Shown here one piece after another: positions 1 through 7,863 of a DNA stretch of 64,000 nucleotides. The stretch is from the NCBI GenBank assembly GCA_013359265.1, contig JABWCD010000016.1:62001-126000 (forward strand), given 5' to 3'. The translations under genes were made by a program, and so were the position numbers. Source of the stretch: Candidatus Hydrogenedentota bacterium. Its GTDB lineage: Bacteria; Hydrogenedentota; Hydrogenedentia; Hydrogenedentales; SLHB01. How positions within the stretch are numbered: the first letter of the stretch is position 1; each line of letters begins with the position of its first letter. The notes below the pieces were generated by a model that saw nothing but the letters and a program-made list of their open reading frames with translations, had not been told where the DNA came from and did no database searches.

Positions 1-2
1 AT

Positions 3-1412
3 TCGCTGCGCGCAAACCCCAGCCACGTCGACGCCGTCGAGATTAATCCCACAACCGCGCGCATCGTGAAGCAGGAATACGGAAAGCAAACCAAGGTCGT
101 ATTCGGGCGCCCCGAGGTCGACGTCCACAACGAAGAGGGACGCAGCTTTGTGCGCCGCAGCGGCAGACAGTATGACGTAATCGTCATGAACGCGATCGAT
201 ACCTTCGCGGCGCTGAACTCGGGCGCGTATGTGCTCTCCGAAAGCTATCTCTATACCGTCGAGGCCATGAAAGACTATATTACCCATCTCACACCGGGCG
301 GCATACTGAACATCTCGCGATGGAAGACCCCGGCGGAGTCGGTCCGGCTGTTCACCGTGATGCTCGAGGCCATGTACGAACTCGGGTACGAAACCCCGGA
401 GCGGCACATCCTGGCCGTGTTCAATCCGTTCAACGGATTCATCGGAATCATGGCCGGCAATCGCCCGTTCTCGGATATCCAAATCGAGACCGTCCGCGAA
501 CACGCCGAGCGGAATAAACTGAACATGATGTTTCCCGTGGCGCAAGAAGATATGACGTACGCGATTCAAAAGACTTACAAGCAATACGCCGATCTGCGCC
601 AAACGGGCAAACAGTTGGACGCAGTCAAACAGTGGGAGTTCGACGCTCGCCCCGTCTGGGACGACAGCCCGTTCTTCTTCAATTTCCTCAGCGTCCGCAA
701 ATTGCTTATGGCGCGTTATTCAAGCGGCGCCGCTGAAATCCTGCGTGGTGGGCGCGCGTCGCTCACGCTTTTCACTCTGCTCTTCTGGCTGACCGTAGCG
801 GTGCTCGTCTTCATGTTTCTTCCGCTGCTCAAGCGCGGCAGGGCGCGTATTCCACGGTTCCCGTCGTGGCTTGTCTATTTCATTTGTCTCGGTATCGCAT
901 TCATCTTCGTGGAAATTGCGCTGATGCAGCGTTTCTCGCTCCTGCTCGGTCACCCCGCGCGTTCGTTGGCCACCGTGCTCGCCACATTGCTTCTGTTCGC
1001 GGGTATCGGCAGTCAAATGCGCGCAACGTTGCGAATCCCGCTCGCGGTTGGTATCTCCGGCGCGATCGTCACAATTCTCGTCGCGGGGTTCGTGTATCCA
1101 TCGATTGTGCCGCTTACTCTGGGCTGGCCGTTATGGCAGCGTGGCGTGGTTACCGCGGCCATGGTCGCGCCCCTGGGGTTCTTCATGGGCATGCCATTCC
1201 CGGAAGGAATACGCCTCGTCTCTATTCACGGACGCGACGCAGTGCCTTGGATGTGGGGGGTGAACGGGGGTGCAACGGTCCTCGGCTCCGTGCTGGCAAT
1301 TGTGCTTGCGATGGCCACGAACTTTACGACCGTGTTTGTGTCGGCCGCGGCGGTGTACGCGCTTGCCCTATTCCTGTTCGTGCGCAGGTTGAGTTCGATC
1401 CCTGCGCCGTAG
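3..1412 (+). CDS. Spermidine-synthase-like protein with C-terminal membrane domain (5' partial)
   Basis: The reading frame is open from the first bases, so the start lies outside the window. The first visible residues contain VDAVEINP, the acidic loop that binds the adenosyl group in spermidine synthases and related methyltransferase folds, followed by YDVIVMNAIDT, matching the active-site strand. GAYVLSESYLYTVEAM and the LTPGGILNISRW strand complete the Rossmann core. From about residue 250 the protein becomes hydrophobic, with roughly six membrane helices containing FVEIALMQRFSLLLGHP and GMPFPEGIRL. Soluble-plus-membrane proteins of this type are common in environmental bacteria and usually annotated as spermidine synthase-like; whether they make polyamines is not established. 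The usual catalytic Asp-Pro pair is not obvious, so aminopropyl transfer is uncertain. It ends 60 bases before the next gene on the same strand. Confidence 0.75.
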   Translation, partial: SLRANPSHVDAVEINPTTARIVKQEYGKQTKVVFGRPEVDVHNEEGRSFVRRSGRQYDVIVMNAIDTFAALNSGAYVLSESYLYTVEAMKDYITHLTPGGILNISRWKTPAESVRLFTVMLEAMYELGYETPERHILAVFNPFNGFIGIMAGNRPFSDIQIETVREHAERNKLNMMFPVAQEDMTYAIQKTYKQYADLRQTGKQLDAVKQWEFDARPVWDDSPFFFNFLSVRKLLMARYSSGAAEILRGGRASLTLFTLLFWLTVAVLVFMFLPLLKRGRARIPRFPSWLVYFICLGIAFIFVEIALMQRFSLLLGHPARSLATVLATLLLFAGIGSQMRATLRIPLAVGISGAIVTILVAGFVYPSIVPLTLGWPLWQRGVVTAAMVAPLGFFMGMPFPEGIRLVSIHGRDAVPWMWGVNGGATVLGSVLAIVLAMATNFTTVFVSAAAVYALALFLFVRRLSSIPAP

Positions 1413-1472
1413 CGCTGGCGGCCGTCCCGCGCGGCTGCATTTGATCGTCGTCTCCTCGAGTGATAGACCAGC

Positions 1473-3185
1473 ATGAACATGTCCAAGCCAGCGGATTCGC
1501 CCACTCGCATCCATATTGTTCGTCTTTGCATCACCGCCTTTGCGATCGTCTGGGCGACCCAAATCTACGGAGTCGTCGGGAACTCTCCCGTACTGGCGTG
1601 GTTGTACGTCCCCCTCCTCATCGTGTGTACATTTCGTGTATCACTGTGGGCGCTTGCCTTCATGTGCGCGCTCGTTGCAAACGAAGTGGGCGGGGGCCGG
1701 TTTCCAATCGCCGAGTTAGGGACCGCGGTGCAAGCCGTGTTCCTGCTTGATTTGGCTTGGCGCCGCACCGTGTTGCGGCCTGCGCCCGCGCTATCCACGC
1801 TCGCGACCGCCTATCTCGCGTTCCAACGCGTCGCCCGTACGTGCTTCATTCTCGTGTCGATAATACTGGTCACGTCACTCACCGTCCGTGGTGTGCCCGC
1901 CCTCGTCAGCGCGCTGTGGGCCGTTTCAATGCTCACGGTCGGCCTGTCGATTCCGGCGAAACCCCGGTTCCGGTGGAAGGCCGCCGCCGGCACTGCCCTC
2001 GTTACGGTTCTCTCGACCGTAATCTCCGGCGCTGTGCTCGAAATGGGCGCGCGCATTCTGTTTCCCATGGCGAAGCCGATCCCGCCCGTTTCCGTATATG
2101 ACCCGGACACATGGTGGACACTTGGGCCAAATTCACACGGCGAGTTTCAATTTCCAACCAATCCGTTGGGCGCCCCCAAGACGATGGGAACCTTCACCGC
2201 GGATACCTCCAGTCAGGGACTTCGCGACCGCGACTACGGGCCGAAACAGCCCGGCGAATATCGAATCCTGCTGATCGGCGATTCTTTCACCTACGGTTGG
2301 GGTGTCAACGAGGACGACATGATCTCCCGCCGCCTCGAAGCGCACCTCAACAGCGCCGGCGGTTCGCGCAAGTTCACCGTCATGAATGGCGGTGACGAGG
2401 GTTACGGCCCGTGGCAGGAGCGCATCCGTCTCAACAAGATCGGATTCTTGCTCGAACCCGATCTCGTCATCGCGCAGCTCTTTCCCGCGAACGACGTGGA
2501 CAACTCGCTCGCCAAGATCGGCAAGCACATGCGCGCATATTCCACGACCTGGCAGCAGATACTCGAGAACCGCAGGCACTGGGGCGCATGGCAGGTCCGT
2601 GCCCATGAGTGGTTTCGCCGCCACAGCGCCGTCTACAACCAACTCCTCGTGACCACCGGCAAACCCGCGCTGCTCGTCGAGACCCTCGACGCGATCCGGT
2701 TCCTCGAACCCAGCCGCATTCCCCCGGCGAAGGCCAGCGTCGATCGCCCGTTCTGGCTCGAGATCCAGCTCAAGGATTGGTACGACGAATTGAACGAGGG
2801 CCAGGCCATACTCGAATCCGACGTGCTCGGCATGCGAGAAGACTGCCGCGCGCGCGGCGTCGACTTCCTTGTCTACACCGTCCCCGACATCAACAGCGTG
2901 TGCGACTTCTCGTGGGAATGGAACATGAACTCGGTCGAGGACCCCGCAATCTACGAGCGCGGCGTCGACATCGCGATCACCGGCGAGTTCTACGCCCGCG
3001 AAAATCTCGACTACATCGATCTACCTGCCGCGATGTTGGCGCATCCCGACCCCTGCGAACTCTACTTCGGCAACGACGGCCATCTCACCCCCAAGGGCAC
3101 CGACTTCGCCGCACGGACGATTGCCGCTTATCTCCTGGCAGATGCCTCCCCAATCAATAACCTGGATTCGAAAATCCCAAACTGA
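1473..3185 (+). CDS. Membrane-anchored SGNH/GDSL-type hydrolase
   Basis: A 570-residue protein. The N-terminal ~190 residues hold several hydrophobic segments. The rest is an SGNH-fold domain: GDSF with the nucleophile Ser271, a GGDEGYGPW block for the oxyanion glycine, a NDVDNS block, and near the end a DGHLTPKG block with Asp535 and His537 as candidate catalytic partners. Such proteins are usually esterases or O-acetyl transfer enzymes acting on cell-surface or exported glycans; the membrane anchor suggests work at the envelope. No polysaccharide cluster is adjacent, so the substrate is unknown. The start is the first ATG after the preceding stop; no strong ribosome site is visible. An N-terminal exporter role is an alternative reading of the hydrophobic part. 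Confidence 0.7.
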   Translation: MNMSKPADSPTRIHIVRLCITAFAIVWATQIYGVVGNSPVLAWLYVPLLIVCTFRVSLWALAFMCALVANEVGGGRFPIAELGTAVQAVFLLDLAWRRTVLRPAPALSTLATAYLAFQRVARTCFILVSIILVTSLTVRGVPALVSALWAVSMLTVGLSIPAKPRFRWKAAAGTALVTVLSTVISGAVLEMGARILFPMAKPIPPVSVYDPDTWWTLGPNSHGEFQFPTNPLGAPKTMGTFTADTSSQGLRDRDYGPKQPGEYRILLIGDSFTYGWGVNEDDMISRRLEAHLNSAGGSRKFTVMNGGDEGYGPWQERIRLNKIGFLLEPDLVIAQLFPANDVDNSLAKIGKHMRAYSTTWQQILENRRHWGAWQVRAHEWFRRHSAVYNQLLVTTGKPALLVETLDAIRFLEPSRIPPAKASVDRPFWLEIQLKDWYDELNEGQAILESDVLGMREDCRARGVDFLVYTVPDINSVCDFSWEWNMNSVEDPAIYERGVDIAITGEFYARENLDYIDLPAAMLAHPDPCELYFGNDGHLTPKGTDFAARTIAAYLLADASPINNLDSKIPN

Positions 3186-3218
3186 TCGGATGGGGAAGCC
3201 CCGCTGCGCACGTAGTCC

Positions 3219-3518
3219 CTACGAATAGTAGACCCACGCCTCCGTTCCGCTTTCGAGTGTGACCCTGTGCCGCGCGTACAAGTCGCCCTCGTACATGTCG
3301 ATCCGGTTCAACTCGTCCTGCGTCACTTCGATGACGCGCCCATCGACCCGGCCATCAGCCTCCGGCGCAAGATTGGGAAACGAATCGGTCCCGTCTTGCA
3401 GCGTGGTCTTCCGATACCCACGCAATCGGTCCGGCCTGCCCGGGATGGCGCGCCCCAGCACGGCTTCCTGCACGCCCGAAATCAACAATGTGCCATACGC
3501 AAACACAAGATGGTTCAT
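3219..3518 (-). CDS. Gamma-glutamylcyclotransferase-like (AIG2/GGCT) protein
   Basis: A 99-residue protein beginning MNHLVFAYGTLL. The FAYGTL motif is the substrate-binding loop of the GGCT/AIG2 fold, and the second half carries the family pattern IDMYEGDLYARHRVTL. The length fits a single minimal domain. Family members cyclise gamma-glutamyl amines or peptides to 5-oxoproline, but many bacterial ones are uncharacterised. The chosen ATG has a good GGTGGAG ribosome site six bases upstream; a longer frame would add 11 residues but has no such site. The gene is convergent with the SGNH gene and stands alone. The substrate cannot be told from sequence. Confidence 0.75.
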   Translation of the reverse strand: MNHLVFAYGTLLISGVQEAVLGRAIPGRPDRLRGYRKTTLQDGTDSFPNLAPEADGRVDGRVIEVTQDELNRIDMYEGDLYARHRVTLESGTEAWVYYS

Positions 3519-3728
3519 CGGTCTCCACCTAACCCATGGCTGCGATGCCACCGCCAGTGTACCGTATTAGGCCATCCTTAGCCAGCTATTAGTACATTCC
3601 TTGATATCCAAAAGTCTCGCCGTTCAGCCCCGCCCCCGCTGCATTGACCCGCCCGCGCGCCGAATGGCACAATTCGACCGGTTTGTTACCCGCCCACGCG
3701 ATTCAATAACACCGAAAGCGAGGATTCG

Positions 3729-4337
3729 ATGGACACCCTCAGGTTCGATACGCCGGACGGCGACGACGAAGAAAAGGAAGAAAAGAAAAAAGAAAACGGC
3801 ATGCTCAGCCACCTGCTCAAGACGCGGACAGTCGTCCTCACCGGGCAGGTGGACCAGGAAATGGCCGAGCGCGTCATCTCTCAACTCGTCGTCCTCGATA
3901 CGGAATCCCACGACCCCATCAAGGTCTTTATCACGTCCCAGGGCGGGCACGTCGACTCCGGTTACGCCATTCACGACGTACTGCGCTTCGTCGAGTCCGA
4001 GGTTTTCTGCATTGGCGCGGGCTGGGTCGCGAGCATCGCCGTCCCCATCCTCCTCGGTGCCCGCAAGAAGTCGAATCGCCTCGCCCTGCCCAACACCCGC
4101 TTCCTCCTCCACCAGCCCAGCGGCGGCGCCGGCGGCCAGTTGCAGGACATCCGCATCGAGGCCCAGGAAATCCTCAAAATCCGCGAGAAGATCAACGATC
4201 TTATCTCGAAGGAAACCGGCCAAAAAATCGAGAAAGTCGCCCAGGACAGCGACCGCAATTTCTGGATGTCCGCCGAGGAAGCGATGCAATACGGCCTCAT
4301 CTCCCGCATCGTTGCCAACGCGAAGGACGTAAAGTAA
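3729..4337 (+). CDS. clpP: ClpP-family serine protease subunit, divergent
   Basis: A 202-residue ClpP fold, close to the usual length, with an unusual acidic-lysine-rich N-terminus (residues 8-23) in place of a normal leader. The nucleophile is Ser102 in GWVASIAV (the usual form is GMAASMGA) and the catalytic His128 lies in LLHQPSGG. In the third-residue block the sequence reads DSDRNFWMSAEEA where typical ClpP reads DTDRDNFMSAEEA, so the position aligned with the catalytic Asp appears to be Asn177. Canonical ClpP forms a tetradecamer fed by ClpX or ClpA. No clpX or tig lies beside it, so this is probably an extra or specialised paralogue that may need a partner subunit. Family assignment is firm; activity is uncertain. 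Confidence 0.85.
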   Translation: MDTLRFDTPDGDDEEKEEKKKENGMLSHLLKTRTVVLTGQVDQEMAERVISQLVVLDTESHDPIKVFITSQGGHVDSGYAIHDVLRFVESEVFCIGAGWVASIAVPILLGARKKSNRLALPNTRFLLHQPSGGAGGQLQDIRIEAQEILKIREKINDLISKETGQKIEKVAQDSDRNFWMSAEEAMQYGLISRIVANAKDVK

Positions 4338-4406
4338 CCCGACCTACCTGGACAAGCGAAGCAGCCGGCGCATTCATACCGGACTTACACCTCCCACGGC
4401 GGCCTG

Positions 4407-4444
4407 TACGTCCTTTCGGTCGTTTGGGTCCTTTACGTCCTTTG
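4407..4444. repeat. Degenerate GTCCTTT word array
   Basis: Four imperfect copies of a (C/G)GTCCTTT-type word lie between the convergent clpP and DUF4097 genes. A longer version of the same word array sits at 9433-9482, also directly behind a gene end. No coding potential is seen. Confidence 0.6.
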
Positions 4445-4470
4445 CCGCCCGCGGCAATCTGCCCCCCCCG

Positions 4471-5508
4471 CTATTTCGGCGACAGCGTCACGCTCCCGCT
4501 GAACGCCTGCGCGTCGATGCTCGCGGAACCCGAACCCAACTTTATGTCGAGCGTTTTCCCGGGGCCGTCCTCCAACTTCACTGCCGTCGGCCCGCCGAGG
4601 TTATTGTTGATGCCGCCGCTAAACGTCTGCGCGTGAACACGCGCCGACACGTCGGCGGGCAAATTCAGTCGAACACTCCCGCTGTGTGTGCGTGCCCGCA
4701 ACTTCGCGTCCGGCGCAAGCCCGCCCGTGTACGAAACGCTGCCGGAATTCGACCTGCCCTCGATCTCCCGCGGGGTGACGCCGCTAATCTCAATGCTGCC
4801 GCTGACCGACGACGCCCGCGCCGTTTCTCGGACCGTCTTGATGTGCACGCTGCCGCTGGTGCTTCGCCCCTCCACGTCGCCGAAATCTCCATCCACCTCG
4901 ACGCTGCCGCTGAAACTTTCCGCCTGAATGTCCCCCGAACCGTTTATCGAACGGACGCTGCCGCTCACACTCGATGCCTCGACATCGCCCTTGCAGTTGT
5001 CGAGACGGACGCTGCCACTCGTGCTCTTCGCTTCAATGTCGCCCGAACAATTCTCGACGCGGACACTGCCGCTCGTACTCTTCGCAATGACGTCGCCCGT
5101 GATTCCCGCCACGCGCACGCTGCCGCTAATGGTCACTAATTCGACATCGGCCTTGATGTCGCGCACCTCGATTGACCCTGAGATACAATCGACAACCAGT
5201 TCGTTGCCCACGGGAATCTGAATCACGAGGTTCGTTTCCCCGACGCGTCCGCGCTTCGGCAACACTACGCGCACTTCCGTATCGTCGTCTTCGTGCGTGA
5301 ATTCGAGCCGCTCGACATTGTTGCCCAGCGTGCCCGACACGCGCACCTCGTTCCGGTCCCAGCCCGCCACGTCGACGCGCCCCTTCACGTTCGACACCTC
5401 GACGGTGCCCGTTGCGCCGACCGTACGGACCTCGTCAATCGCCGTATCCGCAAACGCCATCATCGCGACCGCCATCGAAGCGAGCGCTGCCGTGCTTACC
5501 CGCATCAT
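4471..5508 (-). CDS. Secreted DUF4097-type beta-helical repeat protein
   Basis: A 345-residue protein with a Sec signal (about residues 1-20, ending AMMAFA) followed almost entirely by short repeats built around SGSV(R/E)V, about one per 15-20 residues, each predicting a beta-strand turn of a right-handed parallel helix. This is the DUF4097/DUF4098 (YvlB-like) pattern. Members are often encoded beside sigma/anti-sigma genes and are thought to act in the envelope, but no enzymatic role is established. Its ATG overlaps the stop of the anti-sigma gene (ATGA), which points to translational coupling. A second ATG follows immediately and could be used instead. Likely co-regulated with the upstream ECF sigma factor. 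Confidence 0.8.
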   Translation of the reverse strand: MMRVSTAALASMAVAMMAFADTAIDEVRTVGATGTVEVSNVKGRVDVAGWDRNEVRVSGTLGNNVERLEFTHEDDDTEVRVVLPKRGRVGETNLVIQIPVGNELVVDCISGSIEVRDIKADVELVTISGSVRVAGITGDVIAKSTSGSVRVENCSGDIEAKSTSGSVRLDNCKGDVEASSVSGSVRSINGSGDIQAESFSGSVEVDGDFGDVEGRSTSGSVHIKTVRETARASSVSGSIEISGVTPREIEGRSNSGSVSYTGGLAPDAKLRARTHSGSVRLNLPADVSARVHAQTFSGGINNNLGGPTAVKLEDGPGKTLDIKLGSGSASIDAQAFSGSVTLSPK

Positions 5509-6299
5509 GCGTTTTCCTCCCGCGGAAGTTCCGAGATGCGCGCCAGTTGGTGGAGCAACTCGACCTCCTGGTCGTGCATCGCCACCAACGAACGAATCAG
5601 ACTGTGATTGCCCGGGTCGTTCGCAAGCGCCATTTCGATTTCCTTAATCGCGCGGTCAATCGTCGCGAGGCTGTCATCGACCACCTGCAACGTCTCCGGC
5701 GCGAGGTTCGGCCGCGCCGCATCGAGCTTCTCGATCAGCGCCTCGCGAACGATCGCGTACTCGAGTTCGATCTGCTTATAGCCCGCAAGCTCCGCCTGCG
5801 GCGCAGGCCCTTCGGCGTCGTTCCCCTGGGCCACACCCACGGGGTTCGGCGCAGTACCGTCTTGTTCCTCAGGCGTATCGCCGCCGCCCGGCGTCACACG
5901 GCCATCCGCGTCGCCGGTCCGCGCCACGTTCGTCTCCAGCCCCGGCGCATTCGCCACCTGCCCTTCGCGCCCGTACCACATTCCCGCCGCGAAGATGACC
6001 GCCGCCGCGGCCGCCGCCAGCGATGCGCGATACACGGTCCGCAACGCCGTCCGCGCCGATTCCTCCCGCCCGCACACCCGCTCGCACAACCGCGACTCGA
6101 TGCCCTGCCACAAATCGCACCGCGGCACCGCCGCCTTCGGAAGGTGCTTCGCCTCGTCAAGCAACGCGCGCAACGCGCGCTCCTCCGCCCGAAACGCCGG
6201 GTCGCGCTCCAACTCCAACTCGACCTCACGCGCTTCCTCGACGGACAACACCCCGTCGACGTAGTCGTTCAGTCTTTCGTATCGCTCGCTATTGTTCAT
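5505..6299 (-). CDS. Probable transmembrane anti-sigma factor
   Basis: A 264-residue protein. Residues 1-75 resemble the N-terminal anti-sigma domain (NDYVDGVLSVEEAREVELEL), but without the His/Cys zinc ligands of classical ZAS proteins. One membrane helix lies at about 93-110. The periplasmic part is acidic with a predicted coiled or helical stretch (about 190-250, ELAGYKQIELEYAIVREALI). It lies downstream of an ECF sigma gene on the same strand and overlaps the following DUF4097 gene by four bases, the usual sigma/anti-sigma/effector order. Unusually, about 600 bases of repeats separate it from the sigma gene, so it may have its own promoter. An AGGGG ribosome site lies about 9 bases before the ATG. 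Function is inferred from context and N-terminal similarity. Confidence 0.7.
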   Translation of the reverse strand: MNNSERYERLNDYVDGVLSVEEAREVELELERDPAFRAEERALRALLDEAKHLPKAAVPRCDLWQGIESRLCERVCGREESARTALRTVYRASLAAAAAAVIFAAGMWYGREGQVANAPGLETNVARTGDADGRVTPGGGDTPEEQDGTAPNPVGVAQGNDAEGPAPQAELAGYKQIELEYAIVREALIEKLDAARPNLAPETLQVVDDSLATIDRAIKEIEMALANDPGNHSLIRSLVAMHDQEVELLHQLARISELPREENA

Positions 6300-6531
6300 G
6301 GCATTACGCCCCTAATTCGCCCGTCAGACCTGACCATCCAAATTCATGCTCTCGTTCGTATTCGTACTCACAACTGCGCTTGTCCACGAAAGCCGATCCT
6401 GCCATATTCTCGTGCTCGTGCTTCGTAATCGTGCTCGTAATCGTAATCGAAAACTCGACTCTCGCTTCCCGCAAACACCCACGCCTGTCGATACAACTTC
6501 TTCACGCCGCAAGACTCCCGCCGCAGTTTTC

Positions 6532-6732
6532 TACTCGTTGCGAAGTTTCCACCCCGTAACGCACTCTTGAAGATCTCCGCTGTGTACTTCCTCCGCGCAT
6601 CTGGCATTTTTTACTCGATACGAAGCTTCCACCCCGTAACGCACTCTGGCATTTTTTACTCGATACGAAGCTTCCACCCCGTAACGCACTCTTGAAGATC
6701 TCCGCTTTGTACTTCCTCCGCGCATCTGGCAT
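6532..6732. repeat. Three direct copies of dispersed repeat family R1
   Basis: Copies at 6532-6610 and 6655-6732 (about 78 bases) are nearly identical. A shorter middle copy (6611-6652) lacks the segment following GCACTCT. Each begins CTCG(T/A)(T/A)(G/A)CGAAG and includes CCCCGTAACGCACTC. The same core, there as a perfect palindrome, is found at 7753, 8466 and 38998. Confidence 0.85.
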
Positions 6733-6790
6733 CCGCCTACGAGCACGACCGCGCGAAGCGCACATGACTCGACAGACCCATCCGCTCCCT

Positions 6791-6899
6791 CCCGATACCC
6801 GATACCCGATACCCGATACCCGATACCCCATACCCGATACCCCATACCCGATACCCGATACCCGATACCCGATACCCGATACCCGATACCCGATACCCC
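6791..6899. repeat. Tandem heptamer array CCCGATA, about 15 units
   Basis: Units of 7 bases repeat with two single-base variants (CCCCATA). On the minus strand, which is the coding strand of the surrounding operon, this reads GGGTATC repeated, giving GGG runs separated by four bases, a pattern able to form G-quadruplexes. The array ends four bases from the sigma factor stop codon. Confidence 0.9.
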
Positions 6900-6903
6900 G
6901 TCC

Positions 6904-7494
6904 TCACGCCAACTGCTCCCGCAACAACCGCCTCGCACGGTGCAGATGCGCCTTCGACGTCCCCTGCGCAATGCCCGCGATCTCCGCGATCTCCTCGTGC
7001 TTGTACCCCTCCACGTCGTGGAGGATAAACACCTCCCGCGCGCCCGGCGGCAGCGCCGCAATCGCCGCCTCCAGGTCCGCCCGCAATCCCGGCCGCTGCC
7101 CCTGCGCCGGGTGCCCGAGCGATTCCAAATCGTCCGTCCCTACGACCCGCGCCTCCCGCCGTTGCTGCGACCGCTTGTCGCCCAGCACCACGTTAAACGT
7201 CAACCGGTACAGCCACGAGAAAAACTGGCTGTCGCCCCGGAACGACTCGAGCCGTTCCCACGCCCGGATAAACGCCTCCTGCGTCAACTCCTCCGCCAAC
7301 GCATGCTGCCCCGTCATCCGCAGACATAGCCCATACACCCGGTTCACGTGCAACCGGTACAACTGCTCAAAAGCCCGCCGATCGCCGTCCTGCGCCCGGC
7401 GCACCATCATCCCATCGTCCAACTCGGCAGTACTCTCCGCCACACGCATCCCGCTAGGTCGTCCCGCTATAACGGCTTGGCAACATATGCTCAC
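6904..7494 (-). CDS. ECF (extracytoplasmic function) RNA polymerase sigma factor
   Basis: A 196-residue sigma-70 family protein with only regions 2 and 4. Region 2 spans about residues 34-105 (FEQLYRLHVNRVYGLCLRM, then AEELTQEAFIRAWERL and FFSWLYRLTFNVVLGDKR). Region 4 spans about 135-190 (LPPGAREVFILHDVEGYKHE, then EIAGIAQGTSKAHLHRARR), with a helix-turn-helix. It directs RNA polymerase to stress or envelope promoters and is normally held by a membrane anti-sigma factor, here the gene downstream. The start is uncertain: the longest frame starts at a GTG, with internal ATGs at 7449 and 7410, none with a strong ribosome site. The last would remove a non-conserved N-terminal extension. Confidence 0.88.
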   Translation of the reverse strand: MSICCQAVIAGRPSGMRVAESTAELDDGMMVRRAQDGDRRAFEQLYRLHVNRVYGLCLRMTGQHALAEELTQEAFIRAWERLESFRGDSQFFSWLYRLTFNVVLGDKRSQQRREARVVGTDDLESLGHPAQGQRPGLRADLEAAIAALPPGAREVFILHDVEGYKHEEIAEIAGIAQGTSKAHLHRARRLLREQLA

Positions 7495-7616
7495 ATCCCC
7501 TGAGATACCCCCGCCGCCACAAGGGTTTAGATGGAAATCAAGGACGTGACCTCAATTACAGTCCAAGCCTGCACCGAATACAAAAAGTTCCAGGCGTCCG
7601 CATTCGATTTTCGTAG

Positions 7617-7638
7617 CGCCCGGCTTCCACGCCGGGCG
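7617..7638. repeat. GC hairpin of the CGCCCGGC type
   Basis: Perfect 8-base arms CGCCCGGC and GCCGGGCG with a TTCCAC loop, directly preceded by GTAG. There is no U-tract in either direction, so it reads as a dispersed hairpin repeat rather than a terminator. Confidence 0.6.
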
Positions 7639-7675
7639 TCACCCGGGACTGGCGCGGTCTTTCGCGCAGGCCTTG

Positions 7676-7713
7676 CGGCTTGTCCTCCACAGCTTTAGCG
7701 AAGGAGGAAGCGA
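7676..7713. repeat. Copy of dispersed element CTTGTCC...GCGAAGG
   Basis: Aligns with 8500-8534 and, inverted, with 40647-40680. The shared core is CTTGTCC(T/G)CC followed by AGC, a variable centre, and GCGAAGG. On the minus strand it reads as peptide SFAKAVEDKPQ, a translation typical of a widespread intergenic repeat and not of a real protein. Confidence 0.7.
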
Positions 7714-7752
7714 AACACGGTGCTTGTCTCTCTCTCGGCAAATTGATCAGGT

Positions 7753-7818
7753 TTCCTCGTTACGAAATTTCCATTTCGTAACGCACTCTTGAAAAGCTCT
7801 GCTTTGTGTCTTTCAGCG
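7753..7818. repeat. Copy of dispersed repeat family R1 with perfect palindromic core
   Basis: The core is CGTTACGAAAT, TTCC, ATTTCGTAACG, a perfect inverted repeat, followed by CACTCTTGAAAAGCTC. It matches the reverse complement of 38998-39052 closely and the three copies at 6532-6732 in its right half. Confidence 0.85.
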
Positions 7819-7863
7819 CCCACGCCAACATAGGCGAAGACGCGCCCCTCGTTGCGTAACCGC

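Larger units (their letters stand above)
6300..6903. other. Repeat-filled spacer between sigma and anti-sigma genes
   Basis: No credible gene is seen here. From left to right it holds a degenerate GTGCTC/GTAATC hexamer stretch (about 6408-6450), three copies of the dispersed palindrome-derived repeat (6532-6732), and a tandem heptamer array (6791-6899) that abuts the sigma gene stop. Reading frames in this stretch consist of repeat translations. Confidence 0.8.
7495..7863. other. Intergenic region with hairpin and two dispersed repeats
   Basis: No gene supported. It contains a GC hairpin (7617-7638), one copy of the CTTGTCC...GCGAAGG element (7676-7713) and one copy of repeat R1 (7753-7818). 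Promoters for the sigma factor should lie near 7500-7560, but no convincing -35/-10 pair was identified. Confidence 0.6.

Noticed and set aside
5412-6428. A 338-codon plus-strand frame opposite the anti-sigma and DUF4097 genes.
   Set aside because: Composition is Arg/Leu/Pro-rich, it crosses two real genes, and no motif is present.
6532-6899. CRISPR array in the repeat-rich spacer.
   Set aside because: The copies are either direct tandem units without spacers or only three long copies with unequal gaps. No cas genes are nearby.
7556-7741. A 61-codon minus-strand frame containing SFAKAVEDKPQ.
   Set aside because: The peptide comes from a dispersed DNA element found at two other non-coding places in the window.
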